From: Egibacter rhizosphaerae
GTDB taxonomy: Bacteria; Actinomycetota; Nitriliruptoria; Euzebyales; Egibacteraceae
Reading direction: 5' to 3'
NCBI RefSeq assembly: GCF_004322855.1
Contig: NZ_CP036402.1
Location: 2,542,001-2,606,000 of the forward strand
DNA length: 64,000 bases
The notes under the pieces are model-generated. The model worked only from the letters and a program-made list of their open reading frames with translations, ran no database searches and had not been told where the DNA came from. Position 1 is the first letter of the stretch, and the number at the start of each line of letters is the position of its first letter. The position numbers and the translations under genes are program-made. Below are positions 1 to 8,724 of the stretch, piece after piece.

Positions 1-2
1 GG

Positions 3-1997
3 CAGTACCTCGTTCAGGACGACGTCTTCAGGCACGACCGGGTCTGCGCGCAGATGTTCGACGGTGACCCCGACGGGCCGCCCCTCACCATCGAGGACTG
101 CCTGCAGGCCGTGCACCCGGTCGACCGCACGGCGCTGAGCACCGCCCTGTATCGGGTTGCCGAGCAGGGCGGGTCGTACGAGCGGACGTTCCGCGTGCAG
201 CATCACGACGGCTCGGCGCGCTGGGTGCTCGAACGGGCCCGCGCCGCGCCCGGCGCCCACGGGCGCATCGAGCGCATCGATGGCGTGGTCATGGACGTCT
301 CCGACCGCCAGGACGCTGCGCAGCGCGTGGTCGAGACCCTCGACAGCGTGAGCGACGGCTACATCTCGTTCGACCGCGAGTGGCGGTTCACTCACGTGAA
401 CCGCAGTACCGAGAGGGCGTTCGGTCTCCCCCGGGAGGAGCTCGAGGGGCGGCTGCTGTGGGAGGCGTTCCCGGGCCTGATCGGCACGGACTTCGAGTAC
501 TACTACCTGAAGGCGGCCGAGACCGGGGAGCCGCAGGTGTTCGAGGCCCACTTCGAACCGTGGGGGCGCTGGTTCGAGGAGCGCGTCTTCCCCCACGAGC
601 GCGGGGTGGCGGTCTTCTTCGTCGACATCACCGAGCGCGTCGACCGCGAGGTCGAGCAGCGCCGCCTCTTCGACGCCGAGCGCACGGCCCGGGAGGCCGC
701 GGAGGCCGCGCAGGCCGAGCTCGCGCACGCCGCGGCCCACGATGACCTCACCGGGCTGTTGAACCGCGGCGCCTTCGAGCGACGGGTGGACGAGTTCCGC
801 GGCCTTGGCGAGGGCGCGCCGGTGCTCCTGTTCTTCGACCTGGATCACTTCAAGATCGTGAACGACAGTCTCGGTCACCGCGTCGGGGACGGCCTGTTGT
901 GCGAGATCGCGTCGCGATTGCGTGCGCATCTGTCGTCCGATGCGCTCGCGTGCCGGTTCGGGGGCGACGAGTTCATCGTGGCCCTCACGGAGGTGTCGGT
1001 GAACCGCGCGCTCGAGATCGGGGAGCAGCTTCGCACGGCGCTGCGCGCCCCGTACGAGGTTCAGGGTCGCACCGTCACGATCTCGGCCAGCGTCGGGGTC
1101 GCGCCCTCCGAACCGGGCGAGCGCGCCGCCACGATCATCCGCAACGCCGACGCCGCCCTGTTCGCCGCGAAGCGGCGCGGCCGCGACCAGTCAGCGGTCT
1201 ACGACGAGGCGCTGCACCACGACGCGCTCGAGCGCCTCGACCTCGAGCAGGATCTTCGTCAGGCATGCGAGCGGGGCGAGTTCGCGCTGCACTACCAGCC
1301 GATCTTTCGGCTGGCCGACGGCCGACGCAGTTGTGCCGAGGCCCTGGTGCGCTGGCATCACCCGCGTCGCGGCCTGCTGGCCGCCGGGGCGTTCATCGGC
1401 ACCGCCGAGGAGAGCGGGCTGGCGGGGGTGATCGGTGAGTCGGTGCTCGAGGAGGCGTGTCGCACCCTGGTGGCGCACCGGCACCGGGGCAACGGGTTCC
1501 GCCGGGTCTGGATCAACGTGTCCCCCGATGAGCTGACGAGCAGCGAGTTCGTCGACCACGTCAGCGACAGGCTGCGAACGCACGGGGTGCGGTCGGGCGA
1601 GCTGGGCATCGAGCTGACCGAGCGCACGCTCGTGCGCGATCCCGAAACCGTGACCGCGCAACTCGACCGTCTGCACGGTCTGGGCGTGTGCATCGCGATC
1701 GACGACTTCGGTACGGGCTATTCGTCGATGAGTGCGCTGCAGCACCATCCGATCGACGTGCTCAAGGTCGATCGTGCGTTCGTGGGGCAGCTCGACCAGC
1801 GGAACGGGCAGGCCATCGTCGGCGCGATCATCCAGCTCGCCCACGCCCTGGGGGCGAGCGCCTCGGCCGAGGGCGTCGAGTACGCCTCCCAATGGACACA
1901 GTTGCGCGCTCTCGGCTGCGACACCGCCGCCGGGTACCTGCTGGGGCGCCCCCAGGCGCTCGACACTCCGATGCCGGACGCCTACTCCCCGGAGTGA
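3..1997 (+). CDS. PAS-PAS-GGDEF-EAL cyclic-di-GMP enzyme (5' end outside window)
   Basis: The frame is open from base 3, so the protein starts outside the window; the ATG at 54 lies inside a PAS domain. Order by nucleotide: PAS_3-type domain to about 300, second PAS about 330-640, short helical linker, GGDEF domain about 735-1200, EAL domain about 1240-1960. The GGDEF signature is intact (RFGGDEF near 955), as are the EAL motif (AEALVRW), DDFGTGYSS and LKVDRAFV. Both cyclase and phosphodiesterase activities are therefore possible; which dominates cannot be told from sequence. It turns over c-di-GMP, the ligand expected for the RsiG-like protein at 62247. Confidence 0.93.
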   Translation, partial: QYLVQDDVFRHDRVCAQMFDGDPDGPPLTIEDCLQAVHPVDRTALSTALYRVAEQGGSYERTFRVQHHDGSARWVLERARAAPGAHGRIERIDGVVMDVSDRQDAAQRVVETLDSVSDGYISFDREWRFTHVNRSTERAFGLPREELEGRLLWEAFPGLIGTDFEYYYLKAAETGEPQVFEAHFEPWGRWFEERVFPHERGVAVFFVDITERVDREVEQRRLFDAERTAREAAEAAQAELAHAAAHDDLTGLLNRGAFERRVDEFRGLGEGAPVLLFFDLDHFKIVNDSLGHRVGDGLLCEIASRLRAHLSSDALACRFGGDEFIVALTEVSVNRALEIGEQLRTALRAPYEVQGRTVTISASVGVAPSEPGERAATIIRNADAALFAAKRRGRDQSAVYDEALHHDALERLDLEQDLRQACERGEFALHYQPIFRLADGRRSCAEALVRWHHPRRGLLAAGAFIGTAEESGLAGVIGESVLEEACRTLVAHRHRGNGFRRVWINVSPDELTSSEFVDHVSDRLRTHGVRSGELGIELTERTLVRDPETVTAQLDRLHGLGVCIAIDDFGTGYSSMSALQHHPIDVLKVDRAFVGQLDQRNGQAIVGAIIQLAHALGASASAEGVEYASQWTQLRALGCDTAAGYLLGRPQALDTPMPDAYSPE

Positions 1998-2059
1998 GCC
2001 GCCCCGTCAGGCCGTGCGCCGGTTCCGGCGCGCGTGCGGGGTTCGGTGCCCGTGCCGAG

Positions 2060-3082
2060 TCAGGTGCGCGCAGTGGCCGGGGCGCTGGACTCGCGCACGA
2101 TCAACTCGGGGTAGAACAGCACCTGCTGGTGGGTGTGGTCGGGGTCGCCGGTTTCCTCGAGGAGCAACTCCGCGGCCGCGCGCCCCAGCCGGTACTTCGG
2201 CTGGCGCACCGTGGTCAGCGGCACGCGCAGCGCCGAGGCGAACTCCACGTCGTCGTACCCGATGATCGACACGTCGCCGGGGACGTCGTAACCGTGGCTG
2301 CGCAGCCCTCGCAGCGCCCCGAGCGCGACGAGGTCGTTCACGCACACCACCCCGGTCGGCGAGGGGCGGTGCTCCACGAGCTGGGTGGCGGCGGCCTCAC
2401 CCCCCGGTGCGTTGAGGGACTCGATCTCGAGCTCGACGACGTCCGTGTCCGGGTCGCCGCCGGCGATGGCGACGGCACGGCGCACGCCCTCGCGTCGGTC
2501 CTCGCACTGCTGGATGCTGCGCGGCCCGTTGATCACGGCCAGGGTCTCGTGGCCCTGCTCGAGTAGGTGAGCGGCGGCCAGTTCGCCACCGCGCACGTCA
2601 TCGACGGCGACCGAGCAGCGCTCCCCGGTGGGGCTCGGATGGTCGAGGAGCACGGCGCGCAGACCCCGGGCCACCATGGCATCGAGCAGCTCCGGCGACG
2701 TGCTCACAGGGGTGATCAGGGCCCCCATCGCGCGTTGCTGTTCGAGCTCGCGGAGGTAGTGCGCCTCCTTGTCCTCACTGTCGTCGGAGTTGCACAGCAT
2801 GACCGCGTACCCGTGCTCGTTGGCGGCGTCCTCGGCGCCTCGGGCCACCTCGGTGAAGAACGGGTTGCGCACGTCGAGGACCACGAGCCCGATGATGTTG
2901 CTGCGGCCGGTGCGCAGGTTCCGGGCCGAGCCGTTCAGCACGTACCCGAGCTCGCTCATCGCCGACTCGACCCGCCCGCGCGTCGCAGCGGCGACCAGCT
3001 CGGGATGGTTGAGCACGTTCGAGACCGTGCCGACCGAAACGCCCGCGCGGCGGGCGACGTCGTGGATGCTGGAGGACCGCAC
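2060..3082 (-). CDS. LacI-family repressor of the rhamnose locus
   Basis: 340-residue LacI/GalR regulator. The N-terminal HTH (IHDVARRAGVSVGTVSNVLN, about residues 5-25) leads into a hinge and a periplasmic-binding-protein-like effector domain (IGLVVLDVRNPFF onward). I chose the GTG at 3082 because GGGAGG lies 7 nt upstream; a TTG at 3112 would lengthen the protein but has no ribosome site. It is divergent from the ASRT/rhamnose isomerase genes, and a TTGAA-N4-TTCAA palindrome lies between them with a second before the importer operon. The likely effector is rhamnose or an intermediate of its catabolism; that is inferred from context. Confidence 0.9.
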   Translation of the reverse strand: MRSSSIHDVARRAGVSVGTVSNVLNHPELVAAATRGRVESAMSELGYVLNGSARNLRTGRSNIIGLVVLDVRNPFFTEVARGAEDAANEHGYAVMLCNSDDSEDKEAHYLRELEQQRAMGALITPVSTSPELLDAMVARGLRAVLLDHPSPTGERCSVAVDDVRGGELAAAHLLEQGHETLAVINGPRSIQQCEDRREGVRRAVAIAGGDPDTDVVELEIESLNAPGGEAAATQLVEHRPSPTGVVCVNDLVALGALRGLRSHGYDVPGDVSIIGYDDVEFASALRVPLTTVRQPKYRLGRAAAELLLEETGDPDHTHQQVLFYPELIVRESSAPATART

Positions 3083-3175
3083 TCTGTCGCCTCCCGTCGG
3101 CCTGAGCCGCAAGGGTACCGTGACCCCCCGGTGGCCCGTCCGGTGACACCCGTTGACGGGTCCCGTGCGGACTGC

Positions 3176-3189
3176 TTGAATGCTTTCAA
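3176..3189. promoter_or_regulatory. LacI-type operator, copy 1
   Basis: TTGAATGCTTTCAA is a 14-bp palindrome with one mismatched central pair, in the divergent region between the LacI gene and the ASRT/rhaI genes. Its arms TTGAA/TTCAA and central GC fit LacI-family operators, and the same arms recur at 5070-5083 before the importer operon. Confidence 0.7.
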
Positions 3190-3272
3190 TTCATGGACAC
3201 ACATAGCGTACCCACATGGGCAGGTCACGGCCTCGTGGCACCGGGGCCGTCATGCCGGCATCGGGCGGTCGC

Positions 3273-3653
3273 ATGACTGAGCGCGCGCACCCGACGGGCA
3301 GTCGATGTTGGCTGGTGCCGGACGCCTTCCTGCCTGGCGCCTCCGGACGCGGAGCCATCAGCCACGAGGCCGTCTGCGTGCTCAACACGGGCAGTGAGGC
3401 CGCGCGGCTCCGCCTCACGTTCTACTTCGAGGACCGCGAGCCTGACCAGAGTCGCGAGTTGGTGGTGGAGGGGCGTCGTACCTGGCACATCCGCCTCGAC
3501 GACGCTGGTGCGCTCGGGCTGGAGCTACCGGTCGACACGCCGTTCGCGTATCAGGTCGACAGCGACGAGCCGGTCACGGTCCAGCACTCGCGGCTCGACA
3601 CGTCCCACGGCGGCTACACCCTCGCGACGACCGCGGCGATCCCCGGGCGCTGA
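3273..3653 (+). CDS. ASRT-like protein (sensory rhodopsin transducer family, PF07100)
   Basis: About 126 residues. It matches the pattern of Anabaena sensory rhodopsin transducer: CW near the N-terminus, ISHEAVCVLNTG, an FYFEDREP strand, RRTWHIRLDD and VQHSRLDTSHG. No rhodopsin gene is in the window. The family is a small beta-sandwich tetramer also found within sugar-utilisation clusters, where its role is unproven. The ATG at 3273 gives the usual family length; ATGs at 3216 and 3252 are alternatives and none has a good ribosome site. It lies 46 nt upstream of rhamnose isomerase and behind the first LacI operator, so it is probably co-transcribed with rhaI. Confidence 0.8.
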   Translation: MTERAHPTGSRCWLVPDAFLPGASGRGAISHEAVCVLNTGSEAARLRLTFYFEDREPDQSRELVVEGRRTWHIRLDDAGALGLELPVDTPFAYQVDSDEPVTVQHSRLDTSHGGYTLATTAAIPGR

Positions 3654-3699
3654 CCCCTCAACGTTCCGGCGCCGGAGCAGCACGAGGAGGAGTACCGAG

Positions 3700-4983
3700 A
3701 TGATCGAACCAGAGAGAGTGGAAGCCCAGAACACGACGCTGCTCGCTGGTCACGAGGCCGACCTGGAGGCCGTCGCGGCGTGCCTGGAGCGGAGGGGGAT
3801 CGACGCCGAGGTCGTGATCGGGGCACTACAGGCGTTCAGTGCCGCGGCGCCCTCCTGGGCGCTGGGAACCGGTGGGACCCGGTTCGGGCGGTTCCCCACC
3901 GGGGGCGAGCCCCGCACGCTCGAGGAGAAGCTCGAGGACGTGGCGGCGATCAACGCGGTCACCGGCGCCACGCGCTCGGTGAGCCTCCACGTGCCCTGGG
4001 ACCTGCCCCGTGATCCGGGCGCGATCCGCGAGCGCGCGGCGTCGCTCGGGTTGGCGATCGACGCGATGAACTCCAACACCTTCCAGGACAACCCCGAGAC
4101 GACCCAGGACGGGAAGGTCAGCTTCAAGCACGGCAGCTTCGCCAATCCCGATCCCGCGGTCCGCGAGGCGGCGGTCGCGCACAACACCGCGGTGATCGAC
4201 CTGGGCGTCGAACTGGGCTCGCGTGCGATCACCATCTGGTTGGCGGACGGCATCAACCATCCCGGCCAAGCCGACCTGCGGCGCCAGTTCGAGCGTGTGC
4301 TCGAGGGGTTGCGCGAGGTGTACGCGCACCTGCCGCCCGACTGGGAGCTCTACACCGAGCACAAGCCGTTCGAGCCCGCGTTCTACGCGACCGTCAACGC
4401 CGATTGGGGCTCGTCGCTGTTGTTGGCCCAGGGTTTGGGCCCGCAGGCGAAGTGTCTCGTGGATCTGGGGCACCACCTGCCGAACGCGAACATCGAGCAG
4501 ATCGTCGCGCGCCTCGCGATGGTCGACCGGCTCGGCGGCTTCCACTTCAACGACTCGAAGTACGGCGACGACGACCTCACGGTCGGTTCGATCGACCCGT
4601 ACCAGCTGTTCCTGATCGTCCGTGAGCTGGTCGCGTACGGCGGCGGTCGCATGCCCGAGCTCGCCTACATGATCGACCAGAGCTGCAACGTGAAGGACCC
4701 CCTCGAGGACATCGCCCAGTCGACGGTCGCGCTGCAGCATGCGGTCGGACAGGCCCTGCTGGTCGACGGCACGGCACTCGCCGTCGCACAGGACGAGGGG
4801 GACGCGGCGATGGGCGAGGCCATCCTGCAGCGCGCGTTCCGGTTCGACGTGGGTCCGCTGGCGGCGGAGGCACGCCGACGCAACGGTGCGGCGATCGATC
4901 CGGTCGGGGCGCTCCGCGGTGTCGGGTACCGACGAGCGCGCATCGCTGAGCGTGGCGCCGCCGCGGTGGCCACGGGACTCTGA
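3700..4983 (+). CDS. rhaI: L-rhamnose isomerase (RhaI, TIM-barrel type)
   Basis: 427 residues; converts L-rhamnose to L-rhamnulose in the cytoplasm. The sequence resembles the Pseudomonas-type RhaI (xylose-isomerase-like TIM barrel). Metal-ligand segments are visible: ELYTEHKPFEP (Glu), CLVDLGHHLPN (Asp/His) and FHFNDSKYGDDDL (His/Asp), as is the substrate-loop pattern NSNTFQDNPETTQDGKVSFK. The ATG at 3700 is preceded by GAGGAGG at 3684-3690; the frame stays open upstream to 3394, but that stretch overlaps the ASRT gene and is not coding. It is first in the pathway, with importer, aldolase and kinase downstream under a separate promoter. Confidence 0.92.
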   Translation: MIEPERVEAQNTTLLAGHEADLEAVAACLERRGIDAEVVIGALQAFSAAAPSWALGTGGTRFGRFPTGGEPRTLEEKLEDVAAINAVTGATRSVSLHVPWDLPRDPGAIRERAASLGLAIDAMNSNTFQDNPETTQDGKVSFKHGSFANPDPAVREAAVAHNTAVIDLGVELGSRAITIWLADGINHPGQADLRRQFERVLEGLREVYAHLPPDWELYTEHKPFEPAFYATVNADWGSSLLLAQGLGPQAKCLVDLGHHLPNANIEQIVARLAMVDRLGGFHFNDSKYGDDDLTVGSIDPYQLFLIVRELVAYGGGRMPELAYMIDQSCNVKDPLEDIAQSTVALQHAVGQALLVDGTALAVAQDEGDAAMGEAILQRAFRFDVGPLAAEARRRNGAAIDPVGALRGVGYRRARIAERGAAAVATGL

Positions 4984-5037
4984 TCCTCGCACGTGGTCGC
5001 AGGGCGCGCTCTGGCGGGAAGTCGTCACGATCCGGTG

Positions 5038-5068
5038 TTGACAATGCTGCGGGTGGCTGGACTAAACT
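5038..5068 (+). promoter_or_regulatory. Promoter of the rhamnose importer operon
   Basis: A consensus -35 TTGACA (5038-5043) and a -10-like TAAACT (5063-5068) are separated by 19 bp. The LacI-type palindrome begins two bases downstream, where the initiation site would be, which suits repression by occlusion. Confidence 0.6.
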
Positions 5069-5069
5069 C

Positions 5070-5083
5070 TTGAAACCATTCAA
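5070..5083. promoter_or_regulatory. LacI-type operator, copy 2
   Basis: TTGAAACCATTCAA shares both arms with the site at 3176-3189. It sits directly downstream of the -10-like element and 45 nt before the importer ATPase start, so one regulator probably controls both transcription units. Confidence 0.72.
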
Positions 5084-5128
5084 CCACCTGGAGTCGGTAG
5101 TGAGGGTCCGGCTCCTGGGAGGTGCACG

Positions 5129-6712
5129 GTGAGCGAGCCGACGCCGCTGCTGGAGCTCCAAGGGATCCACAAGCGGTTCGACAGCACGGTGGCCCTGGAC
5201 GGGGTCGGCTTCTCGGTGTGTCGGGGCGAGGTCCACGGGCTCGTAGGGGAGAACGGGGCGGGCAAGAGCACGCTCGTGAAGGTCTCGGCGGGTGTGCACC
5301 AGCCCGACGAGGGTCGCATCTTCATCGGTTCGAAGGCGACCCGCCTGGCCTCGCCGCGCGAGGCCGAAGCGGCGGGCATCGCGTTGATCCCCCAGGAACT
5401 GGACCTGTTCGGAGAGCTCACGGTCGCGGAGAACCTCTTCGTCGGCCGGCGGCGCCCCCGCACGGCGTGGGGCGGCATCGATTGGAAGACGATGGCCAGC
5501 GCCGCCGCGGAGGTGTTCGAGCGGCTGGGGCTGTGCGTTCCCCCAAGAGCGACGGTCGGCCAGCTCTCGACGGCGAATCGGCAGCTGGTCGCGATCGCTC
5601 GCGCGCTGATCGGGGACGCGCGGGTCCTGTTCATGGACGAGCCGACGTCGGCGCTGTCGGATCGCGAGACCGAACGTCTCTTCCGGATCATCGAGGACCT
5701 CCGGACGCAGGGCGTGGGTGTCGTCTACATCTCGCACCGGCTCGAGGAGGTCTTCCGGCTCGCGGACCGAGTCACGGTGCTGCGCGACGGCAGCCGTGTG
5801 ATCACTGACGCGACGCGGCAGCTCACCGCCGACGGTGTCGTTCGCCACATGGTGGGTCGTGAACTCACCGAGCACTACCTGCGCTCTGACGTCGAGCCGG
5901 GCCGGGAGCGGCTCCGCGTCGAGGGGCTCACCAAGAAGGGGGAGTTCCGCGATGTCTCGTTCGCGCTCCGCGCGGGCGAGGTGGTGGGTGTTGCCGGGCT
6001 CATCGGCGCCGGTCGCACGGAGTTCGCGCAGACGATCTTCGGGTTGCGCAAGGCGGACGCGGGGCGGGTGCTTCTCGATGGGGACGAGGTCCGCATCAGC
6101 GGTCCGGCCGACGCCTTCGCGAAGGGGATCGCGTACGTACCGGAGGACCGCCAGCTGCAGGGGCTCGTGCTACCGTTCATCATCCGGCACAACATCAGCC
6201 TGTCCAGCCTCGGTCAGGTCTCGCATGCGGGTTGGATCACCCCGCGCACCGAGCGGTCCATGACCGAGCAGTTGGCCGAGCGTCTGCACGTGCGCGGAGC
6301 GCGGCTCACCGACCCCGTGAACCACCTGTCGGGGGGCAACCAGCAGAAGACGATGCTCGCACGCTGCCTGGCTCGTGACCCGGACATCCTGCTCCTCGAC
6401 GAGCCCACACGCGGCATCGACATCGGCGCGAAGGCCGAGATCTATCGCCAGATCGACGAGCTCGCGAAGGCGGGCAAGTCGCTGCTCGTCATCTCCAGCG
6501 AGCTCGAGGAGGTTCTCGGGCTCGCCGACCGCGTGCTCGTGATGAGGGAGGGACGCCTCGTCGCCGACCTCGACCGCGCGGAGGCCGACCGCGAGCGCGT
6601 GATCGGCCTTGCCACCGGCACGGTCGCGTCGGGCGATTCCGATCACGAGGACCCGTCCGCCAACGCCGAGGAGGGCGTCCCCGCCGAAGAGCAGGCGGAG
6701 GCCCCGCGATGA
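5129..6712 (+). CDS. rhaT: Rhamnose ABC importer, duplicated ATPase subunit
   Basis: 527-residue sugar ABC ATPase with two nucleotide-binding domains, like RbsA/MglA and rhizobial RhaT. The first half has Walker A GENGAGKST (residues 40-48) and Walker B LFMDEPTSAL, but a degenerate signature (LSTANRQ). The second half lacks a canonical Walker A (GVAGLIGAGRTEF) but has the signature LSGGNQQK and LLLDEPTRGIDIG. This asymmetry is normal for the family. The GTG at 5129 has GGGAGG upstream. It overlaps the next gene by 4 nt (ATGA). Substrate assignment to rhamnose rests on neighbours. Confidence 0.9.
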   Translation: MSEPTPLLELQGIHKRFDSTVALDGVGFSVCRGEVHGLVGENGAGKSTLVKVSAGVHQPDEGRIFIGSKATRLASPREAEAAGIALIPQELDLFGELTVAENLFVGRRRPRTAWGGIDWKTMASAAAEVFERLGLCVPPRATVGQLSTANRQLVAIARALIGDARVLFMDEPTSALSDRETERLFRIIEDLRTQGVGVVYISHRLEEVFRLADRVTVLRDGSRVITDATRQLTADGVVRHMVGRELTEHYLRSDVEPGRERLRVEGLTKKGEFRDVSFALRAGEVVGVAGLIGAGRTEFAQTIFGLRKADAGRVLLDGDEVRISGPADAFAKGIAYVPEDRQLQGLVLPFIIRHNISLSSLGQVSHAGWITPRTERSMTEQLAERLHVRGARLTDPVNHLSGGNQQKTMLARCLARDPDILLLDEPTRGIDIGAKAEIYRQIDELAKAGKSLLVISSELEEVLGLADRVLVMREGRLVADLDRAEADRERVIGLATGTVASGDSDHEDPSANAEEGVPAEEQAEAPR

Positions 6713-7707
6713 CCACGACGCGCCAGCCCCCCGAGCTCCCCGAGGTCGGGGCGCGCAGCCGCTGGCAGGTGCTGGCGCACCGTCCAGAGTCGCCAGCGGC
6801 GATCGTGCTGCTCGTGGTGGGCGTGCTCCTGTCGATCATCGCTCCGGGCTTCCTGACCGCCGCGAACCTCCAGTCGGTGGTCGTGCAGAGCTCGATCGTC
6901 GCGCTCATCGCGCTGGGTGTGAATCAGGTCGTCCTGGCCGGGGAGATCGACATCTCCATGGGGTCGATGTTGGGCCTCTGCGCGATGCTCGTGGGCACGG
7001 TCGCGGTCGAGGTCGGCGGCCTGCTGTTTCCGTTGCTGACGGGCTTGCTCGTGGGCGGGGCCGCCGGCGCGCTCAACGGCTTCCTGGTTGTCAAGGCGCG
7101 CATCCCGGCGATCGTCGTCGGACTCGGGATGCTCTACACGCTGCGCGGGCTCCTGCTGTTGATCTCCGGGGGCGACTCCGTATCGGGCATTCCGTTAGAG
7201 AGCCGGATCCTCGGGCGCGACGAGGTGTTCGGGCTCCACTGGGCGCTGATCCTGGTGGCGGCTGCCGCCGCTCTGCTCGCCGTCGTGGGTCGCCACACGA
7301 CGTGGGGACGCGACGTCTATGCCGTGGGCGGCAACCGCGGGGCGGCGCGCCTCACCGGGCTCGCGATCGACCGGACCCGCTTCTTCGCGTTCCTCGGCAC
7401 CGGTCTCGCCACGGGCCTCGCCAGCCTCGTCTACATCGGCCGCACCGGTGGTGTGCAGCCGAACGCCGGGTTCGCGCTCGAGCTCGAGATCATCGCCGCC
7501 GTCGTCATCGGCGGGACGAGCATCGCGGGCGGTCGCGGATCCACCTTCGCCCCGCTCGTGGGCGCGCTGCTCGTCGGGGTGATCCTGAACGGGATGGTGC
7601 TCATGAACGTGCCCGGAGTGTGGCAGGACGCGGTCCTCGGCGGTCTGATCCTGCTCGCGATCTCAGCTGACGGTGTCCGGCGACGCTGGGCGGGCGAGGT
7701 CACATGA
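6709..7707 (+). CDS. rhaP: Rhamnose ABC importer, permease 1
   Basis: 332-residue multi-spanning membrane protein of the BPD_transp_2 family (RbsC/RhaP/RhaQ type). Several hydrophobic segments are clear, and the permease loop VVIGGTSIAGGRGST near the C-terminus is typical. It should form the membrane channel with the second permease. Start and stop overlap the neighbours by 4 nt on both sides (ATGA), indicating translational coupling in the operon. Confidence 0.88.
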   Translation: MTTTRQPPELPEVGARSRWQVLAHRPESPAAIVLLVVGVLLSIIAPGFLTAANLQSVVVQSSIVALIALGVNQVVLAGEIDISMGSMLGLCAMLVGTVAVEVGGLLFPLLTGLLVGGAAGALNGFLVVKARIPAIVVGLGMLYTLRGLLLLISGGDSVSGIPLESRILGRDEVFGLHWALILVAAAAALLAVVGRHTTWGRDVYAVGGNRGAARLTGLAIDRTRFFAFLGTGLATGLASLVYIGRTGGVQPNAGFALELEIIAAVVIGGTSIAGGRGSTFAPLVGALLVGVILNGMVLMNVPGVWQDAVLGGLILLAISADGVRRRWAGEVT

Positions 7708-8669
7708 CCGCGCTCGGGAACGCCGACACCCGGCGCCGGCTGCTCTCGCCGTCACGGGAGACGGTCCTGGTCATCGTGCTCATCGCTCTCGTCCTGGTGA
7801 TGAGCCTGCTCTCCGAGCAGTTCCTCACCCTCGGCAATCTGCTGCGCACCACGCGGTTCTTCACCGAGATCGGGTTGATCGCCCTCGGGATGACACTCAT
7901 CATCATCACGGGGGGAATCGACCTCTCGGTGGGCTCGCAGCTCGCGCTGGTGTCCGTGGCGGTGGGGTTCTCGTTCGCCGCGGGCGTGCCGATCGCCATG
8001 GCGGTTGTCATCGGCCTGGTGGTCGGGATCGCCGCCGGGGCGGTGAACGGCACGATCACCACCCAGCTCGGCGTGCATCCGCTGGTGGTGACGCTCGGGA
8101 CCCTGGCCCTCTATCGAGGGCTCGCGTTCGGCGTGTCGGACGCCGACGCCGTCTCGACCTTCCCGGCCGGCTTCGACTACCTCGGCCAGTACTATCTCGG
8201 GCCCGTACCCGGCCAGCTGTTCGTGCTGGTGGGGGCCATCACGATCGCATGGCTCGTCCTGAGCCGCACCGTGGTCGGACGGTGGGTCTACGCGATCGGG
8301 TCGGGCACGGAGGCCGCGCGGGCCGCCGGGATCCCGGTTCGGCGCGTGAAGCTGTCGCTCTACGCGGTCACCGGCTTGCTGACCGCGGTCGCGGCCACGA
8401 TCTTCACCTCCCGGGTGTCGAGCGCGCGCGCCGACATCGGCGCGGGCCTCGAGTTGGAAGTGGTCGCAGCGGTCGTCCTGGGCGGCGCGAGCATCTACGG
8501 CGGCAAGGGGTCGATTCCCGGGACCGTCCTCGGTGTGCTGATCATCGCGGTGCTGCGCAACGGGCTCCAGCTCGCCGGCGTCGGCGGTACCTGGAGGCTG
8601 TTCCTGCTCGGCGTCCTCCTGCTCGTCGCTGCCTTCTTGAACGAGCGGTTCCGCCGCGCGGACCGCTGA
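7704..8669 (+). CDS. rhaQ: Rhamnose ABC importer, permease 2
   Basis: 321-residue paralogue of the preceding permease, with the motif ITGGIDLSVGSQLAL and the loop VVLGGASIYGGKGS characteristic of sugar permeases of this family. The start ATG overlaps the previous stop by 4 nt. The two permeases probably form a heterodimer, as in rhizobial RhaPQ. Confidence 0.88.
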   Translation: MTALGNADTRRRLLSPSRETVLVIVLIALVLVMSLLSEQFLTLGNLLRTTRFFTEIGLIALGMTLIIITGGIDLSVGSQLALVSVAVGFSFAAGVPIAMAVVIGLVVGIAAGAVNGTITTQLGVHPLVVTLGTLALYRGLAFGVSDADAVSTFPAGFDYLGQYYLGPVPGQLFVLVGAITIAWLVLSRTVVGRWVYAIGSGTEAARAAGIPVRRVKLSLYAVTGLLTAVAATIFTSRVSSARADIGAGLELEVVAAVVLGGASIYGGKGSIPGTVLGVLIIAVLRNGLQLAGVGGTWRLFLLGVLLLVAAFLNERFRRADR

Positions 8670-8724
8670 CCACGACACCTGCAACCAATCCGTCGTCCGA
8701 GAGCCGAATGGAAGGAGCCCGAAG

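Noticed and set aside
3394-3699. N-terminal extension of rhamnose isomerase
   Set aside because: The added residues are Ser/Arg-rich shadow of the ASRT gene; the ATG at 3700 has a strong ribosome site.
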